Source: Morella rubra (lineage: Eukaryota; Streptophyta; Magnoliopsida; Fagales; Myricaceae). Taken from it: a stretch of 64,000 bases of DNA. The stretch is from NCBI GenBank assembly GCA_003952965.2, contig CM025855.1:7609729-7673728 (forward strand). The letters are read 5' to 3'. Made by a program: the position numbers and the translations under genes. The notes beneath the pieces were generated by a model that did no database searches, was not told the DNA's origin, and was given only the letters and a program-made list of their open reading frames with translations. Shown here in pieces: positions 36,205 to 47,373 of the stretch. How positions within the stretch are numbered: the first letter of the stretch is position 1; each line of letters opens with the position of its first letter.

Positions 36205-39200
36205 TCAAGTCTCATGTCCCCCGTCATCTCCCATGTCTGAACTGTCATCATCCGAACTCTCCTCCTCACCACTTCCCTGTATGTCATCGTCGTCCTCTGT
36301 TTCATCATTACTTCCCATAATGTCAGTCTCTTCCCCCACATCATCATTGTCCCCATCATTATCATCATCGTTTGAATCATGATCTTCAAATTCATCGTTA
36401 TCATTTATAAACGCATCCTCCTCAATCGTACCAGCAAGTGTTCTCCTCGAACGAACTTGTCCTACAGAACTCGAGGCAACGTACTTTGGTTCAACGTCAT
36501 CCCTGGCCAATGGAATCATGTCGTACCCCCCAAAATCAACGAACAAGTCGAAGGTCATATTATCCTGTAATGGATCTGTCGGACCGTCATCCTCCTCATT
36601 TTCTTCAACATCATCACCCTCGTCTTGCACTTCTGGGACATCATAAGTGTTCCGAGTTGTGACCTTTTGGACCACACGCCATCCATCACCCCCATCTGGG
36701 TCGTCTAAGTAAAATACTTGGGAAACATCCGTGGCTAAAGCAAACGGATTGTCTTCATACCACTTACGCGTGGTGTTAAAATGGTTGTCCTCTCGCAACC
36801 CTTCATCACTACTGACATCCCACCAATCACACTTGAACACATAGACTGTGTAACCCTTTAAATACCGTAACCAAAATTTCCACAATTACCCCATAATAAT
36901 CGAGGTCTCTACCCCCATAGCTACCAGGACAAATAACCCCACTGTTCTGGGTTTTACGACATTCCTCTCGCTGGCGAGTGTGGAATCTTGTCCCGTTCAC
37001 GATGCAACCTGAATACCGATCAGCCCCTCGGTCAGGACCACAAGCCAACGCATACAACTCTTCTGTTACTTGATCGGGGTGATCCATCCGTAATCGTTGA
37101 ATCTACCATGCAAAATGTCAGTGTATAGAGTAATCATATATATGAAAAGCATATCTGGAGAATTTAAATAGTTTTAAATAAGCATGGGTATAGAGAATAT
37201 TTCCTTACTCGTTTTTCAAACCATCCTCCTCATGCTTACGATCAACGTCATTCACACGACGCCTTCTAAGCTCATCCTTGTGTGCACTACAAATAATGAG
37301 ATTAAGAATTATTCATGTTAAGGCAAATATTTTTTAATGGATAATTAAATACGACACGGTACTTACTTATGATAGTGCTCGATCTCTGAGCAGTTGTTTA
37401 AAACGTACCACCGTACTTTCTTAAACTCTCGCAGGTCAAGGTCATAACGACTCGGTCGCCCCATTGGCCTTACACTCTGTTTGAACACTGAGAAGGATGC
37501 GACGTTCGCCTGCTCGTTAACCCCAACATCATTTCGTTCCCCTGGCCAAACTTGGACTTAAACCCTTTTAGGTACTGCGAGCAAAAAGTTAAACACTCTT
37601 TATCTATGTATGCCTCTGCAATTGACCCTTCAGCACGAGCACGATTTCGCACTGTTCGCTTCCGTATCGCAAGAAATCTCTCTATGGGATACATCCATCG
37701 ATATTGCATGGGACCGGCAAGCAATGCCTCCTGTGCCAAGTGGACCGCCAAGTGAACCATTATATCAAACAGGCTGGGTGGGAAAATCCTCTCTAGTTTA
37801 CATAAGATCATACCAATATCTCGATCTAGTCGCCTCAACACATCAACCCTAACAGTTCGTGAACACAAATCATTAAAGAATAAAGACAACTCAGTAATTG
37901 CAGTTGTGATCTCCGGCCTCAACGTCCCACGGAGCCCCACTGGTAGTAATCGTTGTATCAACACATGATAGTCATGACTTTTTAGGTTTGTTATGGTGCT
38001 CTTGTCCATGTTCACACATCTAGAGATATTGGAGGAGTAACCATCAGGTAGTTTCACATTTCTCAACCAACGACAAAATTCTCGCCTCTCAGCATTAGAA
38101 AAGCTGTATGCCGCTGGCGGTATCTCTTCCTTTTCCCCCCGTGGGCGCAAGTGTAAGTCACTCTTCACCCTCATTATAGCCATGTCCCTTCTAGCTTTCT
38201 CACCGTCCTTTGATCCCTTTCGACCTCATCAATGTCCCCAAAATGGCTTCGCAAATGTTACGCTCAATATGCATCACGTCTAGGTTGTGTCGTATCAATA
38301 AAGAAGACCAGTATGGTAACTCCCAAAAAATACTCTTCTTTGTCTTTGGTGTACGCAGTTTATTGAATGTGATTTCGGTCATATCTCCATGGATGGTTCG
38401 GTTCTAGGTACCTACGATGACCCATATAGCATGTCTTATGTGAATTATTTAACCACCTAGAAATTGTTTCTTCATTACAAGTTGGACAAGCTAGCTTACC
38501 CTTTGTACTCCACCCAGACAAGTTTGCGTACGCTGGAAAGTCATTTATAGTCCACAACAACGCAGCATGTAACCTAAAAGTTCTTCCTACACTTGCATCG
38601 TACGTGTCCATCCCCTCATCCCACAACTCTTTCAACTCGTCAATCATCGGTTGTAGGTACACGTCAATATCATTTCCTGGTGCCTTTGGTCCAGGGAATC
38701 AACAATGTCATGATGAAATTGTATTCTTTCATACACTTCCAAGGTGGTAGGTTATAAGGAATAAGAATCACTGGCCATAAACTGTTTGTCGTTGATTGAA
38801 CGGAGAATGGATTAAATCCGTCACTTGCTAGCCCAAGCCGAACATTTCGTGGCTCATCACTAAACCATGGAAATTTTCTATCTAACTCTTTCCACGCTAG
38901 AGAGTGTGCTGGGTGTCTTAGAACATCGGGATCATCCACTATTTGTTCTTTATGCCATCTCATATCCGTTGCATTAACTTTCTGCATGAAGAGTCGTTTC
39001 ACCCTTGGCTTCAGAGGAAAATGTCGTAATATCTTTTGGGGTATCTGTTTATATGTTTTTGAATCATATTGATATCGCGACTCACCACATTCAGGACACA
39101 CATCTAATCCTTCGTTCTCCTTCCAAAATAGGACACAATCATTTACACAAGCATCATACTTTTTGTACCCAAACCCAAGTTTTTTGTTCAAGTCCTTCGC

Positions 39201-39821
39201 TGCCCCGTAGTTGTCTGGAAGCATCTCTCCAGGAGAAAGTGCCGCCTTAAACAACCCCAAAAACCTATTAAAAGCCTTCTCACTCACATTACAATCTGTT
39301 TTTATGTGGAGCATGTTCACAAGGAAAGACAATTTTGAAAAGTTCTGGCAACCTGGATATAATTCTCTCTCAGCATCCACCCATGTCTTTGCGAATCTAG
39401 TTGCACCAAGTTCCTCTTCTAATCGACCCTCCACACCTTCACTAGAATTGGTACCCTACCACTACCACCCATAAACATCCCCGCTTCGATATCGTTCAAC
39501 ATTCCCGCATGTCATCCACCTCATCACCGGTTTGTTGGTCCGCCCCACAACCTCATTTAGTTCATGCAAATTTTGTCGCATATCAAGTGCTTCCCCATGC
39601 CTGACCCAATTCCTATAGTAAGGGTCTATCATATTCTTATAGGCCAAATGATTCTCCATAACCGGCCATGTTTGGAAGAGCACATTCTTGCATTTCCTAC
39701 AAGGACACCTTATCAATCCTCAACTATCAATATGGTTCTTTGCAATTTCCAAGAATTGTGCCAACCCTTCTCTATATTTGGTGCTCCATCGATCCTTCTC
39801 ATCCATCCAGCTCTTATCCAT
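36205..39821 (-). pseudogene. TNP2-like CACTA transposase, full length but disrupted
   Basis: The N-terminal transposase-associated domain opens with MDKSWMDEKDRWSTKYREGL at 39821 and includes CPCRKCKN. The central Transposase_21 region holds NLDVMHIERNICEAILGTL, DYHVLIQRLLPVGLRG, FPPSLFDIMVHLAVHLAQEA and YRWMYPIERFL (DUF4218-like). The C-terminal DUF4216-like part holds DYYGVIVEI, VFKCDWWDV and PFALATDVSQVFYLDDP, then a long Asp/Glu tail. An in-frame TGA at 39720-39722 interrupts the N-terminal domain (HIDS-stop-GLIRCPC). Frameshifts occur near 38697 (one extra C in CCC), near 38390 and near 38200. No intact transposase can be read from this copy. Confidence 0.9.
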
Positions 39822-39899
39822 GATGTGGACCCTAAGAAGAAATAGGTGAATGAAAATGGATATAACATGATTTAATGGCATCCGAACTCCCAACCTTTT

Positions 39900-42420
39900 T
39901 CCAATCTAATAGGTTGGCCCTAGCCCATTCGGGAGTGAACAACATAAATTGCACTATAATCTGGGCTAACAAATATATTCTGACAATACAAGTTTCAACA
40001 TTTGAAAAGCATGTTCTGACTTCAGAGTACATGTTTAAGCACACTGACACAAGTTCCAACAATAATATCATGAGTTCCCACTATATATCTCATGCAATAG
40101 AATTCAGTTTCAACAAACAATAAAGCGTTGAAACAGTTGCAAAGCACAGTTACAACTGAAAAATATTCAGATTCGACTTCAGAGTAAATGTTTAAACATA
40201 CGTGAAATAAGTTCCAACAACAATCTTATTCGTTCCCACCATATAGCTCATGCGTTTCAACAACATATCCAAAATAGACAGAGTTGCAAAGCACAGTTAC
40301 AACATATAAATACTCAGTTTGAATTCAGATTTAAATAAGTTTCAACATGCAAATATACAATTCGGACTAATACAAATACGTTTCAACAGCAAAATATGTA
40401 GTTCGAACTATGACGGACAGACCCAAATCTGCAGAAACCCAACGACTGAACAACCACGCCAAGGACCTCATCCAGACACCAAATCACAACAAGAACCACG
40501 CAAAAACAAGATAGAAGTGTGTACAAGACATAGGAGAAGAGTGACTTACTCCACTGGCAACAGATTCTTGAGGTCTTCACGACAAATCCCACCTTCAAAT
40601 CCCATCTTCAAATCACCACCATACATTGGAATCAAAACAAGGAAAACTGAAGTAGATGTGAAAGAAATACCTCAATGGCACTTCTGACCGGAGCTTGGCC
40701 GGAGACAAGCCTCTCAAATGCCTTCACACTACAAAACCCACAAAACCCACGACGATATTGAGATTTTTTGAGCCACCAAGACCCCAATATCCCCACAAAT
40801 TGCTAGCCCAATGTTGTCTTCAGTGTTGTCCTCGCTCACCACACCGTAGAACCTCCTTTGCCTAGCCGAACTCCCCTTTTGTTTAGCAGCTTCGTGCACA
40901 AATGGGTCTGCACGAAGCTGCTAAGTTTTTTTTAAGTCTGTGTTCCCAGTTCGAACTAGTATATATAGGTTCGGACTGAGATATTAAGTTAGACGACATT
41001 GTTTGGTTCCCATTCACTCAAGTTCGAACAATCTCACCTAGTTTGAACTGACGCAAGTTGGAGGACACAGTTTGCTTCCACTCGAAGAAATATATGTTCC
41101 AACTAGACTTATATATGGTTGGAAGTGTATATATACTGGTCAGCACTAATCATTACGACGCCGTTTGTAGATATGATGGTTCAGACTTATATTGAAATTA
41201 GTTCGCACTATATATACGAAGACGTAACTTATATTTGGCCCAGTTAGGACTTATTGTTCGTAGTTCAAAACATAAAAAGGGACTACGATAATTTAAAAAA
41301 CACGTATCAATTTACAATTCAATCACAATCCGATAACACTTTCTAATCATAAAAATAATGTGAGGAAAACATAATAGATACATCAATTTAAATTAGCACT
41401 CCTTAACACATTAGATTGCAACATATATTAACACACGCGCTTGGGTTATTACTAATGTGTCAAGCCTAATATACATTTGCTTAATACGTCTTGCACATCT
41501 ATACTAATGTGCTCATAATATCACCGGGTTATCAAATTGTGTTAAACACATTCTAACAAAATTAATTTACATCACATCAACTCACACAATGCTACACTCA
41601 TTATCAATGTCCTCAAGTTAGCATAATGATCTTCATCACTCAATAGTAATGTGCTCATAATATCACCGTTATCAAATTGTATTAAGCACATTGAGTGCTA
41701 CACTCATTATCAATGTGTTAGCATAAATCAATCACTGTGTACATATGATCACAACATGGTAAGAAATAAAGATGACATTTATTAGAGTACATGTGATAAA
41801 AATATGAAAGGTAAGTCGTAGTAAAATAATGAATTTAACACACATTACCATATAAATAATACAATGTCAATATATAGTTCACACTAACATATATTAGTGT
41901 GCACCAAAGAACACCCGGTTCGGACTACTACATCATTGTTCGCCCTCATCGTACCAGTTCCAACTTAACATTCCGGGAAACAAAATTTGCGCGGTCACAT
42001 GAAATTCAAATGAAACTCGTGTTCGCACAAGATCATAACTTAGTGGGCACTACTCTTTAACCAGTTCGGACTACGTAATTCATGTGGACCCGTTCGCACT
42101 ACATAGGAACTAGTCCCCACGGACATCAAGGACATTCGCACAAGGTGGAACGACATCGTTTTGCTATTTACTTCCATATAAAAATGTCAAATTTAACATG
42201 GTGCGAGGATTATTGCGGAAAAAAATTTTTAAAAGTGCAAACTAACGGAATATAGTGCGAACCTAACTATACGCGGTCCGAACTCTTTCTTCCGTTGAAT
42301 CTAAATTCGTAAAGTCTAAACAGTTCGCACTTGGAAAATATTAGTTGGGATTTATATTCTCAAGTGCACACTAAGAGATAGCTAGTGCGGACTTAGACTT
42401 TCCAGTTGAAACTGCTTTTA
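39900..42420. repeat. Internal block of CACTA subterminal-type repeats
   Basis: Between the TNP2 and third-gene remnants, 2.5 kb is dotted with the same 10-bp words found at the element ends (AGTTCGAACT, GTTCGGACT, GTTCCAAC, CAGTTCGGACTA), for example near 40955, 40970, 41040, 41925 and 42060. A short TATA-like run (CTAGTATATATAGG, 40956-40969) suggests that the TNP2 promoter lies at its lower edge. A 142-bp tandem duplication starts at about 41505 and 41647. Confidence 0.65.
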
Positions 42421-42682
42421 CACCATTAATACTTTTTTGCCTTGAATGTTTTTTGATAACGTAAATTAATTAAAAAAAAGAGAGACATAGGCAGTAAAAG
42501 TTAGTACAAATCAGTAATATAAACATAAAGATAAAATTGTCCATAAAGTCCATAAAGAAGTGTCCATCATATCCAAAATAAGTACAAAACCAAGGAATCC
42601 AACATATCCAAAATAAGTATAAAATATCATTGTCCCAAAATAAGCACATAACCCAAAAAGAAGATATAAAATAAGAACTAGA

Positions 42683-43976
42683 CTACGAAAGTGAATGAAC
42701 CGTCCTTTGCATCGCATCGACCGAACCACTAAGGTCATCAACCTTCTTTCCTAACTTCTCTATCATCTCGTGCTGCTGTTCAAACTTCTTTCTGACAAGA
42801 TCCTCAAGCCGACCAAAACTTTCAAGAAGCTCGGTGGCCCATCTACCACTCCCTTAGCCCGTTTGAGTGGCGATCTGCTCTTCCTCAATGCTTCTATGCA
42901 GATCGGACCGGGAGGCTTTTGCCTACTCTTCCCAACATGTGAAGGGACCTTAGCAGCATCCAAGAAGTTTGTCAAGAGGAGGCCGTAAGGAATGCCACTC
43001 ACCTCGAACGAATCTGCCTCCTTCATGATATTTTGAAAGATCAGTGATGGGAGGTCTATTGGGACCCCCTTACAATGTAGACCATAAGCTTCGCTCTCTT
43101 GAAGCTCGCCTCACTGGTGCGCCGACGAGGGTCAATATTGTATGCGACAATCAAGTGTAGCATTCTGAAGAAGTCCGACATAGCATTATGAGGGATGTTT
43201 GACAAGTGGTCTGGGACTTCTTCCTTCTCAGTCAGCAGCTTGTACAGCTCACTATTAGATAGCATCGAACGATTAGCTATCTCCTCCTCTTGGTCGGGGT
43301 ACGAAGGGCCCTCAGTCGGGTAATACTCAAAAATTCGCTGATCTTGTCGGCTGAGAATGTAACCGACACCTCCCTCAGGGTGATGTCGTACGTCGCCTGC
43401 AAACAAAGAAAGATGTTAGAGAAAAAAGGGGCATGGTAACGCTTAAAAATATATAATTCCCCAACCTACATAATGATATTGAACAAAATATTTTCCAAAT
43501 CTAAAATTAGTACTAAAATTCGTGTTCACCATATATAAAAAATTCAAGCCATGAAGCACTACAAGAAATCACAATACGTCTTAATTATCAAGTCTACCAC
43601 AATGTTCCAAAAAAATTCCAGCAACTATAATTTCTTGTAATAACAATAAGATTTTTGTTCACTCCCAAACTCGATTATTTCTATAATGGTTACTTGGGCC
43701 TTGTCTCGCTCCAAGAAGCAGCAGTAAAACTCAGATACAAGGGTTGCACAGACTAACCCTGTCTGCTCGCAAATGGACATCCACCCTTGCTCCGTGAAAA
43801 TAGAGGAGAGGGTCCACCCCTCAAATTCTAAATCCTCAAAATCTTGCAAATATGACTCCCGCTCCATGTTCACGGCACGTGCCTCCATGAGCTCTCGACG
43901 CTGATCTAAAGTACGAGGCGGCTGGGGGGGGTGGCGATGGCTCTCGGGATAACCTTGCTTTTACTCGTCGTGCCAT
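42683..43976 (-). pseudogene. 'Putative plant transposon protein' (PF20167-like) gene remnant inside the CACTA element
   Basis: Begins MARRVKARLSREPSPPPP at 43976. After a frame change in a C-run (about 43922-43930) it continues with RTLDQRRELMEARAVNMERE and FEGWTLSSIFTEQGW, then LVSEFYCCF. The next exon, after about 43396, gives TYDITLREVSVTFSADKISEFL, shifts frame, and continues ELYKLLTEKEEVPDHL and HLIVAYNIDPRRRTSEASFKRA, then KGVPIDLPSLIF and GLLLTNFLDAAKVP. The last part is a coiled coil (DLVRKKFEQQHEMIEKLGKK) ending at 42683. The pattern fits the plant-only family annotated as putative plant transposon protein, whose function is unknown. At least three frame changes make this copy a pseudogene. 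Confidence 0.7.
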
Positions 43977-43999
43977 TTTCAGATTTAATAACAAGGTAC

Positions 44000-46230
44000 C
44001 TGCAATGAAAAGATATAAATTAATTCCCATTAGTTGGAACTAAGAATGTAAAAAGTTAGAACCAAACAATAAAAAGTCTGAACCAAAAAAAAAATGTTTA
44101 AACAAACGAGAACAGGTTTGCACATAAAGCATCAAGTTGGAACATAAGTGCACACAGTTTGTAAGTAGATACAACAGAAAGACATAACAGTTTCAACTAA
44201 GGAAAACAAGTATGAACATCTCCGTCACTATGGTTTGAACTGAACAACAACAGTCTGAATAATATAAAGAAAAGTCAGAACTGTGTAGCTCGGGTGTGAG
44301 CTAAGTTAGAACTAACATATTAGTTTTGAATTTCCATGTTATAGGTTTGAACTAAAGCCTCTGACTGTTAAAACTAAAACAAGAATAATCAAAACTATAA
44401 GAGACAAAGTTTGGTCTTAAATCATGAAGAATGAATAGAAAATAAAAGGGTATGAACTAAATTTGCACAGAAAATAAATTACTGTTTCAACAGAGAAAAA
44501 ATAATTACCAACATCCATTCTATTTTCAATCAAATTTAAACAATTCTATATAAAGGAAAAAAGAAATCACTCATCATATAATTACCTCCAACAATTACCT
44601 TCATCTTTAAAAGAAAACAAAATGGCTATATTTTCAAAGTGTAATGCTACAGTTTGCATTCATGTGGGCGTAATTAAACTATAATTGCTAGCAGTTGGAA
44701 CTAGCATCAACTACAAACGAATTATAAGTTTGAACACAAAATTCGGTCCGAACTAAATCAATCTATATTGAAACAAACAATATTGGGTTTCAACTAGGTC
44801 AAGATGGAGTCTGAACAACTATGGACAGTTTGAACATACAAATCTAGCGCTTGAAGATACAAATTCAAAGTTTGAACAACACAGAAACTAGTTGGAACAA
44901 GAACAAAAATATTTCAAACGTATAGAGCAAGTTCGCACTATACACCCTGCAAAACCATGGCTGAATCAAACAGTTTGAACATACAAATCCAGCGCTTGAA
45001 GATACAAATTCAAAGTTTGAACAACACCGAAACTAGTTGGAACAAGAACAAAAATATTTCAAACGTATAGAGCAAGTTCGCACTGTACACCCTGCAAAGC
45101 CATGGCTGAGTTGGAAAACACTGCAAATCGCCACCAAATGTGGCCAAAATGCAGTCTAATATCGTCCAAAATTATTTCCTCCCAACAACACCATCACAAC
45201 AACCAAAATCAACCAAACCCAAGCCAAAAACTACCATTTTCACCGCAAAATAACCGTCCAACAATAACAAAAAAATCAAATTTTTAAACTACAAAACTCC
45301 AAAATCTTTTAAAAAAAAGGGGAGAGAGAGATTACCAGGGTGGAGTACGGTGCAGAACGCGACGGAAAGGAGTCTCTGACGGCGGCAACAGGCTGAGGAA
45401 GACGGTGGGACGCGTAAGAGAGAGGAAGAAGTTTTTGGGACGCTTCTGCCTCTGTAGAGTCACACTTCTGTGTCCAAACGACGTTGTTTCTTTTTTTATA
45501 TATAGTACCCATAGTTCGGACTTGGAGATAGGACGTTCGACAAGTAAGACAAGATATCTATCCAGATGTATGTATCCGCTAAAGATGTTCGCACTAAATT
45601 CACAAGTCCGCACTATAGTAAAGAAAGTTAGCACTTTATCCCTATTACATATGTTGCAACGGACGTAATATTAGTTCGGACTTACCTGACGCATTAAATG
45701 AAGGGTCACATCACATCGCGTCGATCTGCTCTATCTGCAAAGTTAGAACTACATAGAAGCTAGTTCGGACTTGTTTAAATAAATCAAATTTCAGACAGGT
45801 GTCGAACATGAGGAGTTTTAACAGTCAAATCCCATATTAGTTCGAACTTATATATATGCAGTTCACACGTCGGACGTCGGTGCCAACTTTGTTCCGGATA
45901 GTCCCAACTTGAACATTATTGGGACGCTTTTCTACTGTCCCAAAGCTTAGATCGAACTTCATTCATAGTAGTTGGAACTTATTTCTTTGTTGGGACGGTC
46001 TTTAACCGTCCCAAAAAGGTAGTTCGAACTGACGTAAATAAGTTTGAACTTTCTGTATTTTTGGGACAAAATGTTGCCGTCCCAAGTTTCTTCCCGCCAA
46101 ATTCCCACCATTTTATTTGGACGGATGCTGGAAATCTGTCCCTAAAGACATGGCTTGACACCCTTTTTGGGACGGTTCTTTTTTTGCATCCCAAAAGGGG
46201 CCCTTTAGGGACAGTTTTGTGTCCGTCCCA
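44000..46230. repeat. Right subterminal repeat block of the CACTA element
   Basis: Dense degenerate GTTTGAAC/GTTGGAACT words from 44030 to 45100, and AGTTCGGACT/GTTCGCACT words from 45500 to 46050. GGGACGG/CCGTCCC words take over in the last 250 bp. A 145-bp tandem duplication occupies about 44825-45110. A minus-strand TATA-like run (ACTATATATAAAAAAAG, about 45489-45508) may be the promoter of the third gene. Confidence 0.75.
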
Positions 46231-46271
46231 AACAAAAACCGTCCCTAAAGGCAATTTTTCTTGTAGTGTGT

Positions 46272-46964
46272 TTACTTTCCCTTTAAATTTCCGCGAATGG
46301 TTGGTAATGGAAGCTGTGGTTTGAGTTTAGTCATCAAACATCTGAGGGGCGGGCCGGCACAAAAGGTGGTGGCTCTTTGAGATCCATCCGTCTGTCGAAC
46401 GCCGTACACATTAAGCACGCTGATTAACCTGAGGATATACATGATATACTTTGACTTGAGTCGACGAAAATTGGGTTTTGAGTCCAATTAAGACGCTAAT
46501 TCTCAAAAAACTTTTGCTCCAACAAGTAAAAATATTAAAGGAAAAATTTACTGTGTCAAGTGTTATAAATGAGCCACGTGCTATGTGTTATGTAGGATTT
46601 TATTTTAAAGAGCAAATTGATTAATTTTGAAAATTTGGAGCTTATAATGTGTTAGTAACTCTGTTTCAAATTGCTTGAGTTTTGAGGTTCAAATTAAATT
46701 TTCTTCAAATATTAATCAAGTCTTTTGTTGTATGAAAAATGTTAATATTAAACTAATACCAACATGATCGAAATTATAAATTTCTCATTTGATGACTATG
46801 GAATTTTTCACAGGTTTAATCGAATTAACAAATGAACCTACTAATGGCCTACTCTGGTTCGCAAGTTATATAAAAGCATGAGAAATTTCCCATTAAATAT
46901 GTAAATAAATTAAGTTTTACCCCTCTAAACCCGGTATTTCTGGAAATTAGATTCCAAACAAAAG
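46272..46964. other. Intergenic DNA between CACTA element and LINE relic
   Basis: AT-rich, with no gene recognised. Confidence 0.45.
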
Positions 46965-47191
46965 AGAGAATATAAATGCGAGTCACTGTTTCCAAATTGC
47001 TAGTTTTTTTTTTTTTTTTGACAAAACAACCCAGCGACTTAGTCGCAGTCACAGCTGCGATAGCCCACTTAGCTAATCGGTGCAGCAAAGAATTCTGATG
47101 ACGAGGAACCCACTTGAAAGTCCAAATTGCATAGTTGATAGAAGAAGTACACAGCAGAGAATATAAATTCGAGTCTCTGTTTCCAAATTGC
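46965..47191 (-). mobile_element. 5'-truncated LINE relic with poly(A) and 36-bp flanking direct repeats
   Basis: Direct repeats AGAGAATATAAATGCGAGTC… (46965-47000) and AGAGAATATAAATTCGAGTC… (47156-47191) share 36 bp with about two or three mismatches. They flank about 155 bp. Read on the minus strand, the insert encodes WVPRHQNSLLHRLAKWAIAA, which resembles the end of the RNase H-like region of plant LINE ORF2 (…NSxAHxLAKWA…). It then passes into a poly(A) run (poly-T on the plus strand, 47004-47019). A truncated 3' end, poly(A) tail and target duplication are the signature of target-primed reverse transcription. Confidence 0.7.
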
Positions 47192-47373
47192 ATATATATA
47201 GTTTTTTTTTGGGTTGGAATTGCATATATATAGTTGTTAGAATTACTTCTTCTAGGTGTCACATTATAAATTCTATCCAACGATCCATACCATTAAAACC
47301 TATGAAATGCCTCAAGCTACCTGTTTCTTTTTTTAAGTGGACCCACTAGTTTTTTCTGACAAGCTTTCATCCA

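Larger units (their letters stand above)
32909..46271 (-). mobile_element. CACTA (En/Spm) DNA transposon, 13.36 kb, with 3-bp target duplication
   Basis: The element itself is 32912-46268. The left end is CACTACAAGAAATTTGGCC and the right end, read inward on the minus strand, is CACTACAAGAAAAATTGCC, both followed by GGGAC-rich text. Both flanks carry TGT (32909-32911 and 46269-46271), the 3-bp target duplication expected of CACTA elements. All three gene remnants inside run on the minus strand, so the 46268 end is the 5' end. Subterminal DNA is packed with 10-bp words such as AGTCCGAACT/AGTTCGGACT. Perfectly paired ends suggest fairly recent transposition, while its transposase reading frame is broken, so any movement would have depended on a partner element. 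It sits about 460 bp downstream of the gar2-related stop codon. Confidence 0.95.
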
